Positions 27,391 to 36,463 of a stretch of DNA of 50,035 nt are shown here, piece by piece. Each line of letters opens with the position of its first letter. Within the stretch, counting starts at the first letter, position 1. A program made the position numbers and the translations under genes. This stretch comes from Nitrospiraceae bacterium UBA2166 (GTDB lineage Bacteria; Nitrospirota; Nitrospiria; Nitrospirales; UBA2166). A model generated the notes under the pieces. That model made no database searches, had not been told where the DNA came from, and saw nothing but the letters and a program-made list of their open reading frames with translations. Location: NCBI GenBank assembly GCA_002328825.1, contig DCWI01000012.1, forward strand, positions 1-50,035, in the 5' to 3' direction.

Positions 27391-28752
27391 ATGGTTGTGC
27401 TAGAGAATATTTCACAGCGTCTTGATTCTGCCCTTCGGAAACTCCGAGGTAAGGGAGTTCTGAACGAACAAGATGTGGCTGTTGCTCTCAAAGAAGTTCG
27501 TCTCGCTTTGCTCGAAGCCGATGTCAATTTCAAGATCGTAAAAAAACTCATTGAACGAATTCGAGAGCGCGCTATTGGGCACGATGTAATGAAGAGCCTG
27601 ACCCCTGGCCACCAGGTGGTCAAAATCGTGCACGAAACTCTAACAGAGGTGATGGGGAGTAACCAGTCACCACTAACCGTAGCGCCAAATCCTCCGACGA
27701 TCATCATGCTGATTGGACTTCAAGGTTCAGGAAAAACTACCTCCGCTGGCAAGCTCGCACGCCATTTCCAAAAACAAAACAAACGTGTTCTGTTGACCGC
27801 CGCAGATACACGCCGCCCTGCCGCGGTACAACAACTAGTCAGCGTGGGCGCAACTTTGGGTATTTCAGTACACCGTAATGACACAGTGCCGGAGAGTGGG
27901 CACAACGGTGACCCAGTTGAAATTTGTCAATCCGCTATAGAGCGGGCAAAGAAAGAGCTCTTTGATGTTGTTCTTCTAGACACTGGAGGACGATTACAGA
28001 TTGATACATCCCTGATGCAGGAGTTAGTAAGCATTCGAAACACTGTGGAACCAAACGAGACCTTGCTCGTTGCAGACGCAATGATGGGCCAAGAAGCTGT
28101 ATCAATTGCGGATCAATTTAATCAGCAGATTGGCCTCACGGGAGTAGTGCTCACCAAGATGGAGGGTGATACACGAGGTGGCGCGGTGCTTTCAATTAAA
28201 GAAGCAATAGGAAAACCAATAAAGTTTCTTGGGGTAGGAGAGAAGCTTGACGCACTTGAACCATTTCACCCAGATCGTATGGCCTCCCGTATTTTAGGGA
28301 TGGGGGATGTACTATCTCTCATTGACAAGGCACGCGAAGCTGCCACCCATGACGCTCTTCCGGCTGCTAAAAAGGTTTTCCGTCCTGACTCTCTCACCTT
28401 TGAGGATTTTGCAGAACAACTCAAGCAACTTAATAAAATGGGGCCACTGGAATCGATTATCGACATGCTTCCAGGACAAAAACTTCTGAAGGGCAACATG
28501 GATGTTAACGCCGATAAAAAAGCAATATCACGAACGATAGCGATTGTGAATTCAATGACTGTAAAAGAACGGCGTGACCATTCTTTGTTAAGTGGGCGCC
28601 GGAAAATCCGCATTGCTACGGGCAGCGGAACAAGTGTGCAGGAAGTCAATCGTCTCGTGAAACAGTTTCTGACAGCAAAAAAAATGCTTAAAAAGATGAC
28701 TGGGCGGAAGGGGCAGGAACAATTACAGATGATGATGAGACAATTTGGCTAG
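27391..28752 (+). CDS. ffh: Signal recognition particle GTPase Ffh
   Basis: Ffh binds signal sequences on ribosomes and targets them to FtsY at the membrane. The 453-residue protein has the N domain (residues 1-100, with ALLEADVNFKIVKKL), the GTPase G domain with GLQGSGKTTSAGKLA, DTRRPAAVQQL, DTGGRL and TKMEGDTRGG, and a methionine-rich M domain ending KKMLKKMTGRKGQEQLQMMM that binds SRP RNA. A strong GGAGGAG site precedes the ATG but lies inside a hairpin. The ribosomal block rpsP-rimM-trmD-rplS follows, a common arrangement. No 4.5S RNA gene was recognised in the window. Confidence 0.98.
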   Translation: MVVLENISQRLDSALRKLRGKGVLNEQDVAVALKEVRLALLEADVNFKIVKKLIERIRERAIGHDVMKSLTPGHQVVKIVHETLTEVMGSNQSPLTVAPNPPTIIMLIGLQGSGKTTSAGKLARHFQKQNKRVLLTAADTRRPAAVQQLVSVGATLGISVHRNDTVPESGHNGDPVEICQSAIERAKKELFDVVLLDTGGRLQIDTSLMQELVSIRNTVEPNETLLVADAMMGQEAVSIADQFNQQIGLTGVVLTKMEGDTRGGAVLSIKEAIGKPIKFLGVGEKLDALEPFHPDRMASRILGMGDVLSLIDKAREAATHDALPAAKKVFRPDSLTFEDFAEQLKQLNKMGPLESIIDMLPGQKLLKGNMDVNADKKAISRTIAIVNSMTVKERRDHSLLSGRRKIRIATGSGTSVQEVNRLVKQFLTAKKMLKKMTGRKGQEQLQMMMRQFG

Positions 28753-28783
28753 TAATTCGTGCCCTGGGATTAGGAATTTGCAG

Positions 28784-28801
28784 GAAATTTTGTAAAATTT
28801 C
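28784..28801. repeat. AT-rich perfect inverted repeat downstream of ffh
   Basis: GAAATTTT / AAAATTTC, 8-bp arms two bases apart, 32 bases after the ffh stop and about 80 before rpsP. It is too AT-rich for a strong intrinsic terminator; a weak terminator or protein site is possible. Confidence 0.35.
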
Positions 28802-28883
28802 TGTCGCCTATTCCACGGCCACTGACTGAATATTTTAGCGATAACATTGATACTCTAGACAGAGTGAAGGAAAGGAGCTACGC

Positions 28884-29171
28884 ATGGCAGTCAGATTGAG
28901 ATTAACACGAGTCGGAAGAAAGAAACGCCCCTATTATAGGGTGGTAGCCGCAGATTCGTCTATGCCTCGGGATGGTCGTTTTCTCGAAATATTGGGAACC
29001 TATGACCCACTTCCCAATCCATCAATATCTCACTTTAAAGAGGAGAGAGTTTTGTATTGGCTCAAGAATGGAGCCCTTCCCTCTGAGAGAGTGAGCCGTT
29101 TAATGAAACACTCGGGACTGCTGCAAAAGTTCGAAGAAATGAAGGGCTCTCAAGCAAAATCGTTGGGATAA
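28884..29171 (+). CDS. rpsP: 30S ribosomal protein S16
   Basis: A small ribosomal subunit protein that helps shape 16S rRNA during assembly. The 95-residue sequence opens with AVRLRLTRVGRKKRPYYRVVAADSS-like residues, the S16 hallmark, followed by LEILGTYDPLPNP and the YWLKNGALPSERVSRLMK segment. AAAGGAG precedes the ATG. It heads the ribosomal block; unlike in many bacteria there is no KH-domain gene between it and rimM. Confidence 0.97.
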   Translation: MAVRLRLTRVGRKKRPYYRVVAADSSMPRDGRFLEILGTYDPLPNPSISHFKEERVLYWLKNGALPSERVSRLMKHSGLLQKFEEMKGSQAKSLG

Positions 29172-29189
29172 CATCGCTAGAAAAACGAC

Positions 29190-29768
29190 ATGAAACATGA
29201 GACTTCTTCCCTCTCACCAGCGCCCGTCATGATGAACGAGGAAAATACAAACGACCTCGTAACCATTGGTGAAATTGGACGCCCACATGGACTTGCGGGC
29301 GAGCTAAAAATACGGCCAATCGTGGATGATCCAAATCGCTTTGTCGGACTTTCTCACGTCACGCTAGAGGCAACCGATGGGCGTCGAGCAAAATTTACCA
29401 TCCAGCGTGTTCGCAACCAAAATACAAGCTGTATCGTATCTTTCCATGAGATTACCTCGATTGACCAAGCCTTATTATGGGTTCGAGCTGAGGTCAAAAT
29501 TCCTCAAAACTCCCTTGAGGCCCTTCCCGATGGACACTACTATCATTTTGACCTCATAGGAATGGATGTATTCACGGAAAGAGATGTCCGCATCGGAACT
29601 ATCGCGAACATTTTTTCTACCGGAAGCAATGACGTGTTTGTTGTGAAAAAGCAGGACATTGAACACCTTATTCCTAACACAGAAGAAATTGTTCGCCATG
29701 TTGATGTTGAGCAGAAGCGTATGGTTATTCGCCCTATTGAAGGATTACTAGCGCATGATGCGGTGTGA
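29190..29768 (+). CDS. rimM: Ribosome maturation factor RimM
   Basis: RimM assists assembly of the 30S head by binding S19 and 16S rRNA. The 192-residue sequence has the N-terminal beta barrel (VTIGEIGRPHGLAGELKIRP) and the C-terminal PRC-barrel domain (GHYYHFDLIGMDVFTE, TGSNDVFVVKK, IPNTEEIVRHVDVEQKRMVI). The first 20-25 residues are not conserved in the family, so the true start may be an ATG at 29229 or 29232; none of these has a good ribosome binding site. It overlaps trmD by 14 bases. Confidence 0.94.
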   Translation: MKHETSSLSPAPVMMNEENTNDLVTIGEIGRPHGLAGELKIRPIVDDPNRFVGLSHVTLEATDGRRAKFTIQRVRNQNTSCIVSFHEITSIDQALLWVRAEVKIPQNSLEALPDGHYYHFDLIGMDVFTERDVRIGTIANIFSTGSNDVFVVKKQDIEHLIPNTEEIVRHVDVEQKRMVIRPIEGLLAHDAV

Positions 29769-30546
29769 CATTCTTACCCTCTTCCCCTCCATGGTCAAAT
29801 CGGTACTGGAAACCAGTATGATGTCATTGGCTCAGGCAAAAGGACTGCTTGATGTCACCGTAATCGACATCCGATCCTTTACACACGATCGTCATCGTAC
29901 TGCCGATGATCGTCCATACGGTGGGGGCGCCGGTATGATTCTCAAGCCTGAACCAATCCTTGAAGCAATTGATTCTATATGTGCTACACACCCTAATACG
30001 CGTATTGTCATGACCTCTCCTCGCGGACGCAAGTTTGACCAAGCCTATGCGCAAAAAATGAGCGAAGATTCGCACCGGCTAGTATTTATCTGTGGCCATT
30101 ACGAAGGCATTGATGAGCGGGTTCACATGATAATGGCGACAGAAGGCCGAAAAGTTGATGAAGTATCCATCGGGGATTATGTATTGACAGGTGGCGAACT
30201 GGCAGCTCTTGTCATGATTGACGCATCCGTTCGATTAATTCCTGGAGTATTGGGAAGTACTAACTCTGTCAAAGAAGAGTCATTTTCAAGCACACTCCTG
30301 GAATATGCGCAGTACACTAGACCCGTTGAGTTACGAGCGGCCCGCGTTCCTGATGTGCTCTTGTCTGGACATCATGGCGCAATCCGCAAATGGAAACACC
30401 GATCATCTCTTGCTAGCACCTACGCGAGACGACCTGACTTGTTAACGGGAAGGGCGCTCGCGCATGCCGACCAGTTAATTCTTACAGACATACAAAAAGA
30501 AGAGGATACCGAAAAATCGGACTCTCCAAGGAGGCTGTCATCATGA
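29755..30546 (+). CDS. trmD: tRNA (guanine-N1)-methyltransferase
   Basis: Methylates G37 next to the anticodon, preventing +1 frameshifting. The 263-residue SPOUT-type enzyme shows [13 protein letters not shown], the [15 protein letters not shown] loop, [12 protein letters not shown] and [19 protein letters not shown], which form the trefoil-knot AdoMet site. The start lies inside the end of rimM and the stop overlaps rplS (ATGA), so the block rimM-trmD-rplS-rnhB is tightly coupled. Confidence 0.97.
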   Translation: MMRCDILTLFPSMVKSVLETSMMSLAQAKGLLDVTVIDIRSFTHDRHRTADDRPYGGGAGMILKPEPILEAIDSICATHPNTRIVMTSPRGRKFDQAYAQKMSEDSHRLVFICGHYEGIDERVHMIMATEGRKVDEVSIGDYVLTGGELAALVMIDASVRLIPGVLGSTNSVKEESFSSTLLEYAQYTRPVELRAARVPDVLLSGHHGAIRKWKHRSSLASTYARRPDLLTGRALAHADQLILTDIQKEEDTEKSDSPRRLSS

Positions 30547-30995
30547 ATATGTTTGAGCGTGTTCGCCAATCTCTTAAGTCAGATAACATCCTGACGATGA
30601 AGATTGGAGACACGATTCGCGTGCACGTGAAAATTGTAGAAGGGGAACGAGAAAGAGTTCAAGTGTTTGAGGGCATTTTGATTGCACAACGCGGAAGCCT
30701 CAACACTGAGACCTTTACCGTACGAAAAATATCTCATGGAGTTGGAGTTGAACGAATTTTCCCCGTGCACTCACCTAACATTGCAAAAATTGAAGTTGTC
30801 CGCCACGGTCGAGTTCGGCGTGCAAAACTCTATTATCTCCGTCATAAAAAAGGGAAAGAAGCGAAGGTAAAAGAACGAGAGTTCCGCCGTGAGGAAAAAT
30901 TGTCTATCCAAACTAAAAAATCAGCGGCGCGGGATGAGCCCGCAGAGACTGAGAAAACCGAGGCTATAGATTCCGAAGAGGAAAAGAGTGAGTGA
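30543..30995 (+). CDS. rplS: 50S ribosomal protein L19
   Basis: A large-subunit protein at the 30S-50S interface. Residues 1-115 match L19 ([53 protein letters not shown]). The remaining 35 residues are a charged Lys/Glu-rich tail that many but not all L19 proteins carry, making it longer (150) than the Escherichia coli form. AAGGAGG lies nine bases upstream of the ATG. The stop overlaps the rnhB GTG start as GTGA. Confidence 0.97.
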   Translation: MNMFERVRQSLKSDNILTMKIGDTIRVHVKIVEGERERVQVFEGILIAQRGSLNTETFTVRKISHGVGVERIFPVHSPNIAKIEVVRHGRVRRAKLYYLRHKKGKEAKVKEREFRREEKLSIQTKKSAARDEPAETEKTEAIDSEEEKSE

Positions 30996-31642
30996 CGTCG
31001 TTAGCTGGTGTAGAGCCCGACGGTTTTTTTGAAGCCGAAGCCTATGCTAGAGGATTTCGGTGTGTCGCTGGCATTGATGAAGCTGGCCGAGGGCCTCTTG
31101 CCGGCCCTGTCGTTGCAGCGGCCGTAGTCCTTCCGAGAAAAAAAACATTTCCGGGTCTTAAGGACTCCAAGTGCCTTTCGCCTGTACGGCGGGAACGGCT
31201 CTTCATTCAAATTCTCAATTCTGCTCGCGGTGTTTCTGTTGGATACGCCAATGCAGCCGAAATTGACGCGTTTGGAATTCTCCCCGCAACACGAAATGCG
31301 ATGCAGCGTGCAGTTCACGGCTTGTCATTCCAAGCAGATTGTTTGTTAACTGATGCTGTAAATCTTCCAGATCTAAACATTGTGCAAAGAATTATTGTAA
31401 AAGGTGATAGTCTCAGCCATTCAATCGCTGCTGCTTCTGTTGTGGCAAAAGTGACGAGAGATCGCACTATGTCCAAATTACACGACCAGTACCCACAGTA
31501 CAACTTTCATGTTCACAAAGGGTATGGCACTGCTGAACACTTGCGTCTTCTTAATCAATTCGGGCCATGTGAGGTACATCGAAAATGCTTTCGCCCAATT
31601 GCAAATATGTCGTCTCAGAGATTTACTCTATCAACGCGATAG
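30992..31642 (+). CDS. rnhB: Ribonuclease HII
   Basis: RNase HII removes ribonucleotides misinserted in DNA and RNA primer remnants. The 216-residue protein shows the catalytic acid cluster: [19 protein letters not shown] with adjacent Asp-Glu, [11 protein letters not shown], and [21 protein letters not shown]. It begins with GTG overlapping rplS. About the first 20 residues precede the conserved core and the exact start is uncertain. It is the last gene of the ribosomal block. Confidence 0.95.
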   Translation: MTSLAGVEPDGFFEAEAYARGFRCVAGIDEAGRGPLAGPVVAAAVVLPRKKTFPGLKDSKCLSPVRRERLFIQILNSARGVSVGYANAAEIDAFGILPATRNAMQRAVHGLSFQADCLLTDAVNLPDLNIVQRIIVKGDSLSHSIAAASVVAKVTRDRTMSKLHDQYPQYNFHVHKGYGTAEHLRLLNQFGPCEVHRKCFRPIANMSSQRFTLSTR

Positions 31643-32029
31643 CCTCAAACCTCAGGGATCGACCCCTCGTTACGATCCAATCAGCGCACTCCACACTTGG
31701 AGAAAATAACGATATCTATGACGGCAAATCGCACAGAGACATGATGCCGTCAATACTTTCCATTATGCAACACAAACAAACCCAGCCATATACTTACAAA
31801 ATATACGATAAAAAAATACACCTTGATTACCTGCGCTCGAAATGGAAAATACGCTCTTCACATCACCTGCCAAAGCAGGAACTTTGGAAAACAGAAGAAG
31901 CAGCTCTATGTGGATTTTTTTATTTTCCGCCAATACCCTTGAGCATGAAAAGGCATCGATTCAATATTGTTTTTCCCACCAATCATCTTACGCAATACAA
32001 AGTGAGTTGATACAGAATACCTGCGAGCT
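31643..32029. other. 387-base gap between rnhB and ftsE
   Basis: I find no convincing gene. A rightward open frame running from inside rnhB to about 32010 has no family pattern and no start signal. At 31866-31887 two mutually exclusive hairpins overlap: CCTGC-CAAA-GCAGG and CCAAAG-CAGGAA-CTTTGG. The ftsE promoter must lie here unless ftsE is read from rnhB; I cannot place it reliably. Confidence 0.4.
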
Positions 32030-32683
32030 ATGATCAAACTTTTCCACGTGTATAAGCATTACGATACACAATCAGTACTCGATGATGTCACACTTGTGGT
32101 CAAAAAAGGTGACATTTGCTGCATCGTAGGGCCAAATGGATCAGGAAAATCAACGCTGTTAAAACTCATCTTTGGTCAAGAAAATCCAGATCGAGGACAA
32201 ATCATAATTAACAATAAAAACGTCACGCATATGAGCCAATGGGCTATTTCTTCCATTAGGCAACGCATGGGATTTATTTTTGAAGATTGTCAATTGATAT
32301 TGAGAAAAACAGTCATTCAGAATATCTCGTTGGCCCTGACCATCGCTGGAACTCCGCTCAAACAGGGCCGTCAAAATATTGATCGAGTCCTCGCAACATT
32401 AGAGCTTGAGCACAAAAAAAATGACGCTGTGTCAACCTTAGCAGCTGGAGAAAAACAACGAGTATCGATTGCTCGTGCGGCGGTAAGTGACCCTTTAGTA
32501 TTGCTCGCGGATGAGCCAACGGGACCCCTTGACTCTACAGCCACTGCCAAGGTGTTTGCTCTTTTTCGGAGTATGAGCATGCGTGGAACAACAGTGCTCC
32601 TCACGACACAAAATCAAGATGTCGCCGCCAAGTTTCCTCAACATCGAGTGATGCTGAATCATAGGAAAATCATCCCCCAATGA
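32030..32683 (+). CDS. ftsE: Cell-division ATP-binding protein FtsE (divergent motifs)
   Basis: FtsE with FtsX signals across the inner membrane to switch on septal peptidoglycan hydrolysis. The 217-residue ATPase keeps Walker A GPNGSGKS (34-41) and Walker B VLLADEP with its catalytic Glu162. Three other motifs differ from consensus: Glu85 in FEDC replaces the Q-loop Gln, the signature reads LAAGEKQR (137-144) in place of LSGGEQQR, and the H-loop His is Gln194 (TTQNQ). FtsE is a regulatory ATPase, so altered kinetics may be tolerated. The assignment rests on the fold and on the overlapping ftsX and EnvC-like genes. Confidence 0.88.
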   Translation: MIKLFHVYKHYDTQSVLDDVTLVVKKGDICCIVGPNGSGKSTLLKLIFGQENPDRGQIIINNKNVTHMSQWAISSIRQRMGFIFEDCQLILRKTVIQNISLALTIAGTPLKQGRQNIDRVLATLELEHKKNDAVSTLAAGEKQRVSIARAAVSDPLVLLADEPTGPLDSTATAKVFALFRSMSMRGTTVLLTTQNQDVAAKFPQHRVMLNHRKIIPQ

Positions 32684-33573
32684 AACAGATGCGATATCTG
32701 ATCTATTGTCTTAGTGAAACGAGAGACAACGTCTTTGATTATCGAGGGTTATCCATTGTCGCGTTAGTGACAAGTGCTCTTTCAATGCTTTGCGTTGGAC
32801 TGTTTTTTCTTATTTATGTCAATCTCCATGAAATAGTGCAGGCATTTGAAGAAGAAATTAGAATAAACCTTTACCTTGACGAACACCTCACGGCAGATCA
32901 GAGATTGGCATTAGAACAAGTCATTCTGTCCTACCCTGAGGTTAACAATACAGAGTTCGTGTCCCACCTCGATGCTATTGAGGCATACCTTGAGCAATAC
33001 CCAACAGAAAAACTTCTAATGACAAGTCTTGATGAAAAGACACTTCCTGCGTCGTTTGTTATAGGCCTTGCACCAGCCTACCAAACAATCAGCAGTGTAA
33101 CCGCATTGGCCAAAAAACTAGAGAATGTGGATGGGATAACCGATATCCAATATGGGGAAAAATGGATTCAGACACTCTGGTGGGGAAACTATCTTATGAT
33201 ACTGATAGGGTCGGTAGTTGGAGCAACGCTCACACTTGCCTCAATTACCATTGTCGCAAACACCATCCGATTGACCCTGTTTAACCGAAAACATGATATT
33301 GGAATTCTTCGGATGCTCGGAGCAACCGAAGCATTTATCAAGGGGCCATTTTTGATTGAGGGTGTGGCTCTTGGGACTTTAGGTGCGGGTTTGTCGTTGA
33401 TATTACTGAAGATCATCTTTGAGTTAGTCATTTACCGCATTGGAGAAGCATTCATTCAAAAGCATACTATTATCTTCTTGTCGCCAACAGCTCTTGTAGG
33501 AGTTATAGTGTGTGGTGCATCGTTAGGTTTCGCTGGAGCAATGCTTTCGTTGAAGCAAACTCGGAAGGCATGA
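32680..33573 (+). CDS. ftsX: Cell-division protein FtsX
   Basis: The membrane partner of FtsE; its periplasmic loop recruits EnvC-type activators. The 297-residue protein has four membrane helices (about 25-46, 165-190, 222-250, 265-288) and a large periplasmic domain between the first two, with FEEEIRINLYLDEHLT and the conserved LPASFVIGL segment. The cytoplasmic NRKHDIGILRMLGATEAFIKGPFLIEG is the FtsX coupling motif. It overlaps ftsE (ATGA) and the next gene (ATGA). Confidence 0.94.
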   Translation: MKQMRYLIYCLSETRDNVFDYRGLSIVALVTSALSMLCVGLFFLIYVNLHEIVQAFEEEIRINLYLDEHLTADQRLALEQVILSYPEVNNTEFVSHLDAIEAYLEQYPTEKLLMTSLDEKTLPASFVIGLAPAYQTISSVTALAKKLENVDGITDIQYGEKWIQTLWWGNYLMILIGSVVGATLTLASITIVANTIRLTLFNRKHDIGILRMLGATEAFIKGPFLIEGVALGTLGAGLSLILLKIIFELVIYRIGEAFIQKHTIIFLSPTALVGVIVCGASLGFAGAMLSLKQTRKA

Positions 33574-34772
33574 ACGTGAAAATAGGATTGATCGCATTTC
33601 TGAGTTTCTTTTTCTCATTTTCTGAAAATACGTCCTATGCAGGAAACTCTACTCTTGAAAAGGCCCATGAGCTTTCGGAAAAAATACGGGATAAAAAGGA
33701 AACCTTAAAAAATATTCATCATGAGCTTGAAGAAAATCAGCGCGATTTCGACAATGCCGAGAAACAGGGGATCTCCATCCTAGACGAACTACAGCGCATT
33801 GATCAAGTGAAGCATGCGAAGAAAAAAGAGCTCAAGCGCCTTGTCCGCGAAACTGAGCAAACTGTTGAAAACTCTACCCTTATTGGGGAAAAGATTGATG
33901 ACACAGCAGAGCAGCTTAGGCTCTGGAAAGATTCTCTTCGCACACGCTTGAGGATGCACTATAAAACTGGCCAATTGAACAAAATGACGCCTTTACTAGC
34001 ATCGCGCGGAAAAGATTCCGGACACCTGCACGATCAAGTGTTCTCAGCTTTATCCAGATTAGAGCATAAAAAAACTCAGCAAGCAGATCAAGAACTCACA
34101 TCGTTAGAGAAGAGAAAACAGGATTACGGTCGTACAACGAAGATGCTGATTGAAAAACAAACGAAAGTTGAGGCGACTCTGCACACAATCCAAACAGAGC
34201 AGAAGAAAAAACGTCGATTAATTGCACGCATCAATAAGAAACAATCCGTGTACGAAAAAACAATTACTGAATTAAAAGCATCTTCAGCAAAGATCGAAAG
34301 TTTAGTGAACATGTTGCTGAAAGAACAAGAAAACTTTGCTCAGCTTAGCGAAATAGGAGATGGCTTGATAGGAGAGAAAGGTGCTTTACATTGGCCAAGC
34401 GATGGCAAAGTCGTCGCGTTCTTCGGTCGCCAGAAACATCCCAAGTTTGATACCTTTTTGCAGCGTAATGGCATTGATATCAAAGCCACCCAAGGAACTG
34501 GGATCCATTCGGCCTTCGACGGGATTGTGGCATTTGCAGACTGGTTGAAAGGGTATGGATTAGTCCTCATTATTGCGCACGGTTTAGAAGATGTCTCGCT
34601 ATACGCACACGCCTCGTCCTTATTGGTAAACATTGGTGATAGGGTTAAAGCAGGACAGTTGGTTGGAACCGTCGGTGATACCGGTTTGACAGGAAACAGT
34701 ATGTTGTATTTTGAGATCCGTGCTGGAGGCAAAGCTGTTGACCCAATCAAATGGTTAGTAGCACGGCAATAG
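33570..34772 (+). CDS. EnvC-like coiled-coil protein with degenerate LytM domain
   Basis: A 400-residue exported protein: signal peptide (IGLIAFLSFFFSFSENTSYA), a long coiled coil (about 30-265) and a C-terminal M23/LytM domain. In E. coli, EnvC is switched on by FtsEX and activates cell-wall amidases instead of cutting itself. Here the LytM zinc ligands are also missing: the usual HxGIDI reads NGIDI, and the usual HLHFE reads MLYFE, so it is probably an activator. The ATG at 33570 overlaps the ftsX stop; longer forms upstream merely read ftsX out of frame. AmiA/B-type amidases are not in the window. Confidence 0.88.
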   Translation: MNVKIGLIAFLSFFFSFSENTSYAGNSTLEKAHELSEKIRDKKETLKNIHHELEENQRDFDNAEKQGISILDELQRIDQVKHAKKKELKRLVRETEQTVENSTLIGEKIDDTAEQLRLWKDSLRTRLRMHYKTGQLNKMTPLLASRGKDSGHLHDQVFSALSRLEHKKTQQADQELTSLEKRKQDYGRTTKMLIEKQTKVEATLHTIQTEQKKKRRLIARINKKQSVYEKTITELKASSAKIESLVNMLLKEQENFAQLSEIGDGLIGEKGALHWPSDGKVVAFFGRQKHPKFDTFLQRNGIDIKATQGTGIHSAFDGIVAFADWLKGYGLVLIIAHGLEDVSLYAHASSLLVNIGDRVKAGQLVGTVGDTGLTGNSMLYFEIRAGGKAVDPIKWLVARQ

Positions 34773-34795
34773 GCTCAACGGAGGGGAAGAGACCA

Positions 34796-36082
34796 ATGAA
34801 TACCCAAGAAACACCAACCCATCGAGGCAGATGGATGAGCGCCAGTATTGTTGGCGCGTTACTCATCGGCATTTTGCTTGGCCGCACAATGCTAGTACCA
34901 GATATGCTACAGGCCACGGAACCGTATGAGCACCTGAAGTCTTTTACGGAAGTATTGGCGCAAATCGAAAAGAACTATGTCGAAGAAACAAAATCCATCG
35001 ATCTCATTCATGGCGCAATCCGAGGTATGCTCGCAACTCTGGATCCCCATTCTGGGTACATGCCTCCAGATATCTACAAGGAAGCGCAAGTCGAGACAAA
35101 AGGGAAATTTGGGGGCGTTGGAATTCAGATCGGGATTCGTGACAAGAAACTTACTGTCGTGGCTCCCATTGAGGACACACCTGCTGATCGTGCAGGCATT
35201 CAAGCGCTAGATCATATTTCTAAAGTTGATGGTGAGACAACAAAGGACATGACACTTCTGGATGCCGTCCATCGCATGAGAGGCCCTCAGGGAACCGAAG
35301 TCACGCTTACCATCATTCGCAAGGGTGTGGATGATGAAATTGTTGTCACTATCATTCGCGATGAAATCACAATTAAAAGTGTGCGTAGCAGGATGCTGGA
35401 AAATGACATTGGCTATCTCCGCATCTCACAATTTCAAGAACAGACAGCCACGGACCAAGAAAATGCTTTAAGCGAGCTTAAAGGAAAAGGAATGAAGTCC
35501 CTTATTATTGACCTTCGGAACAATCCCGGAGGATTACTCTCCGCAGCCGTTGGAACGACCGAACAATTTATTCCGGCTGGCAATCTGGTAGTGTCGATTA
35601 AAAACCGGAAAGGAGAACGTGACGAGTATCGTGCAAACGCAGGTAGTCCTCTGACCGATATTCCCATTATCGTTTTAGTTAACGCTGGAAGCGCCAGCGG
35701 ATCTGAAATTCTTGCAGGCGCACTACAAGACTGGGGGCGTGCAGTCATTATCGGCACACAAACATTTGGAAAAGGGTCGGTACAAACAATGCTTCCACTG
35801 AGTGATGGGTCAGGGCTGCGTCTCACGACAGCAAAGTATTTTACTCCGGATGATCGATCAATCCATGGAACAGGTATTACGCCAAATATTAAAGTGGATG
35901 AACCTCCAATTCCACCACACCCCACGGCTGAGAACACTGAACAGTCAGATCCCCCATCGTCGGACGAAGAGACTCCGGAAGAACGAGAGAAAAAATTTAT
36001 TGACAAAGATATCCATATTCAAAAGGCAATCGAACTTTTGAAAACTTGGGATGTGTTTAAGACAATCACTCCGCGTACGTAA
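34796..36082 (+). CDS. ctpA: C-terminal processing peptidase, S41 family
   Basis: A periplasmic serine protease that trims envelope proteins and, in several bacteria, controls cell-wall hydrolases. The 428-residue protein has an N-terminal membrane anchor (SIVGALLIGILLGRTML), a PDZ domain (GGVGIQIGI to ADRAGIQALDHISKVDGE) and the S41 core with catalytic Ser in NAGSASGSEI and Lys in TFGKGSVQT. An acidic, proline-rich segment precedes the C-terminus. The ATG at 34796 has a GGAGGGG site upstream. Being 23 bases after the EnvC-like gene, it probably acts in the same division/wall process. Confidence 0.95.
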   Translation: MNTQETPTHRGRWMSASIVGALLIGILLGRTMLVPDMLQATEPYEHLKSFTEVLAQIEKNYVEETKSIDLIHGAIRGMLATLDPHSGYMPPDIYKEAQVETKGKFGGVGIQIGIRDKKLTVVAPIEDTPADRAGIQALDHISKVDGETTKDMTLLDAVHRMRGPQGTEVTLTIIRKGVDDEIVVTIIRDEITIKSVRSRMLENDIGYLRISQFQEQTATDQENALSELKGKGMKSLIIDLRNNPGGLLSAAVGTTEQFIPAGNLVVSIKNRKGERDEYRANAGSPLTDIPIIVLVNAGSASGSEILAGALQDWGRAVIIGTQTFGKGSVQTMLPLSDGSGLRLTTAKYFTPDDRSIHGTGITPNIKVDEPPIPPHPTAENTEQSDPPSSDEETPEEREKKFIDKDIHIQKAIELLKTWDVFKTITPRT

Positions 36083-36121
36083 TATCACAAGATAGCAGGC
36101 CATCGAAAGGAGACGAATTTT

Positions 36122-36463
36122 ATGAATACAAAAGCTACAGGCAACCGGAAAAAACCTGACACCTCACGCGAAAAAACTCCCTCAAGTAAAAATTCATCTA
36201 GCTCAAGTTTTAAACCATTGGGATCGAGGATCTTTGTTCTTCCTGCAGAGCTCACCGAGATGAGCGCAGGAGGGATTTTTATTCCAGAAACAGCCAGAGA
36301 GCAACCAAAAAGAGGAAAGGTTGAGGCAGTTGGAAAAGATGCGCAACTGGTCAAAGCAGGAGACAGCGTGCTCTACGAACGATACGCAGGGAACAAATTA
36401 GTTATCGATCATATTGAATATTTAGTCCTCAAGGAAGATGAACTTATGGGAGTATATGAATGA
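36122..36463 (+). CDS. groES: GroES-like co-chaperonin with N-terminal extension, no groEL partner
   Basis: Residues from about 30 onward match the 10-kDa co-chaperonin: FKPLGSRIFVLP, the mobile-loop region ELTEMSAGGIFIPETAREQPKRGKVEAVG and the end YLVLKEDELMGVYE. Co-chaperonins cap GroEL and are normally encoded directly before groEL, which is absent here. The first 30 residues (Lys/Ser/Thr-rich, with a run of serines) are not part of the fold and are unusual. GAAAGGAGA precedes the ATG. It overlaps the following gene by eight bases. It may be a second paralogue serving an unlinked chaperonin. Confidence 0.82.
   Translation: MNTKATGNRKKPDTSREKTPSSKNSSSSSFKPLGSRIFVLPAELTEMSAGGIFIPETAREQPKRGKVEAVGKDAQLVKAGDSVLYERYAGNKLVIDHIEYLVLKEDELMGVYE

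Noticed and set aside
27262..28883. SRP (4.5S) RNA gene next to ffh
   Set aside because: The conserved GGAAGCAGC-type SRP RNA domain IV was not found in the gaps around ffh. A chance AGGAAGCAGC at about 7296-7305 belongs to the glmS leader hairpin.
31585..32010. Plus-strand open frame of 141 codons after rnhB
   Set aside because: It starts within rnhB in another frame, has no ribosome binding site and no recognisable domain; I also checked for a YraN-like protein, a common rnhB neighbour, and saw none.
35434..36006. Minus-strand open frame of 190 codons
   Set aside because: It lies entirely inside ctpA, whose catalytic motifs are intact; the reverse frame has no family pattern and is Ser/Pro-rich as expected for an antisense reading.
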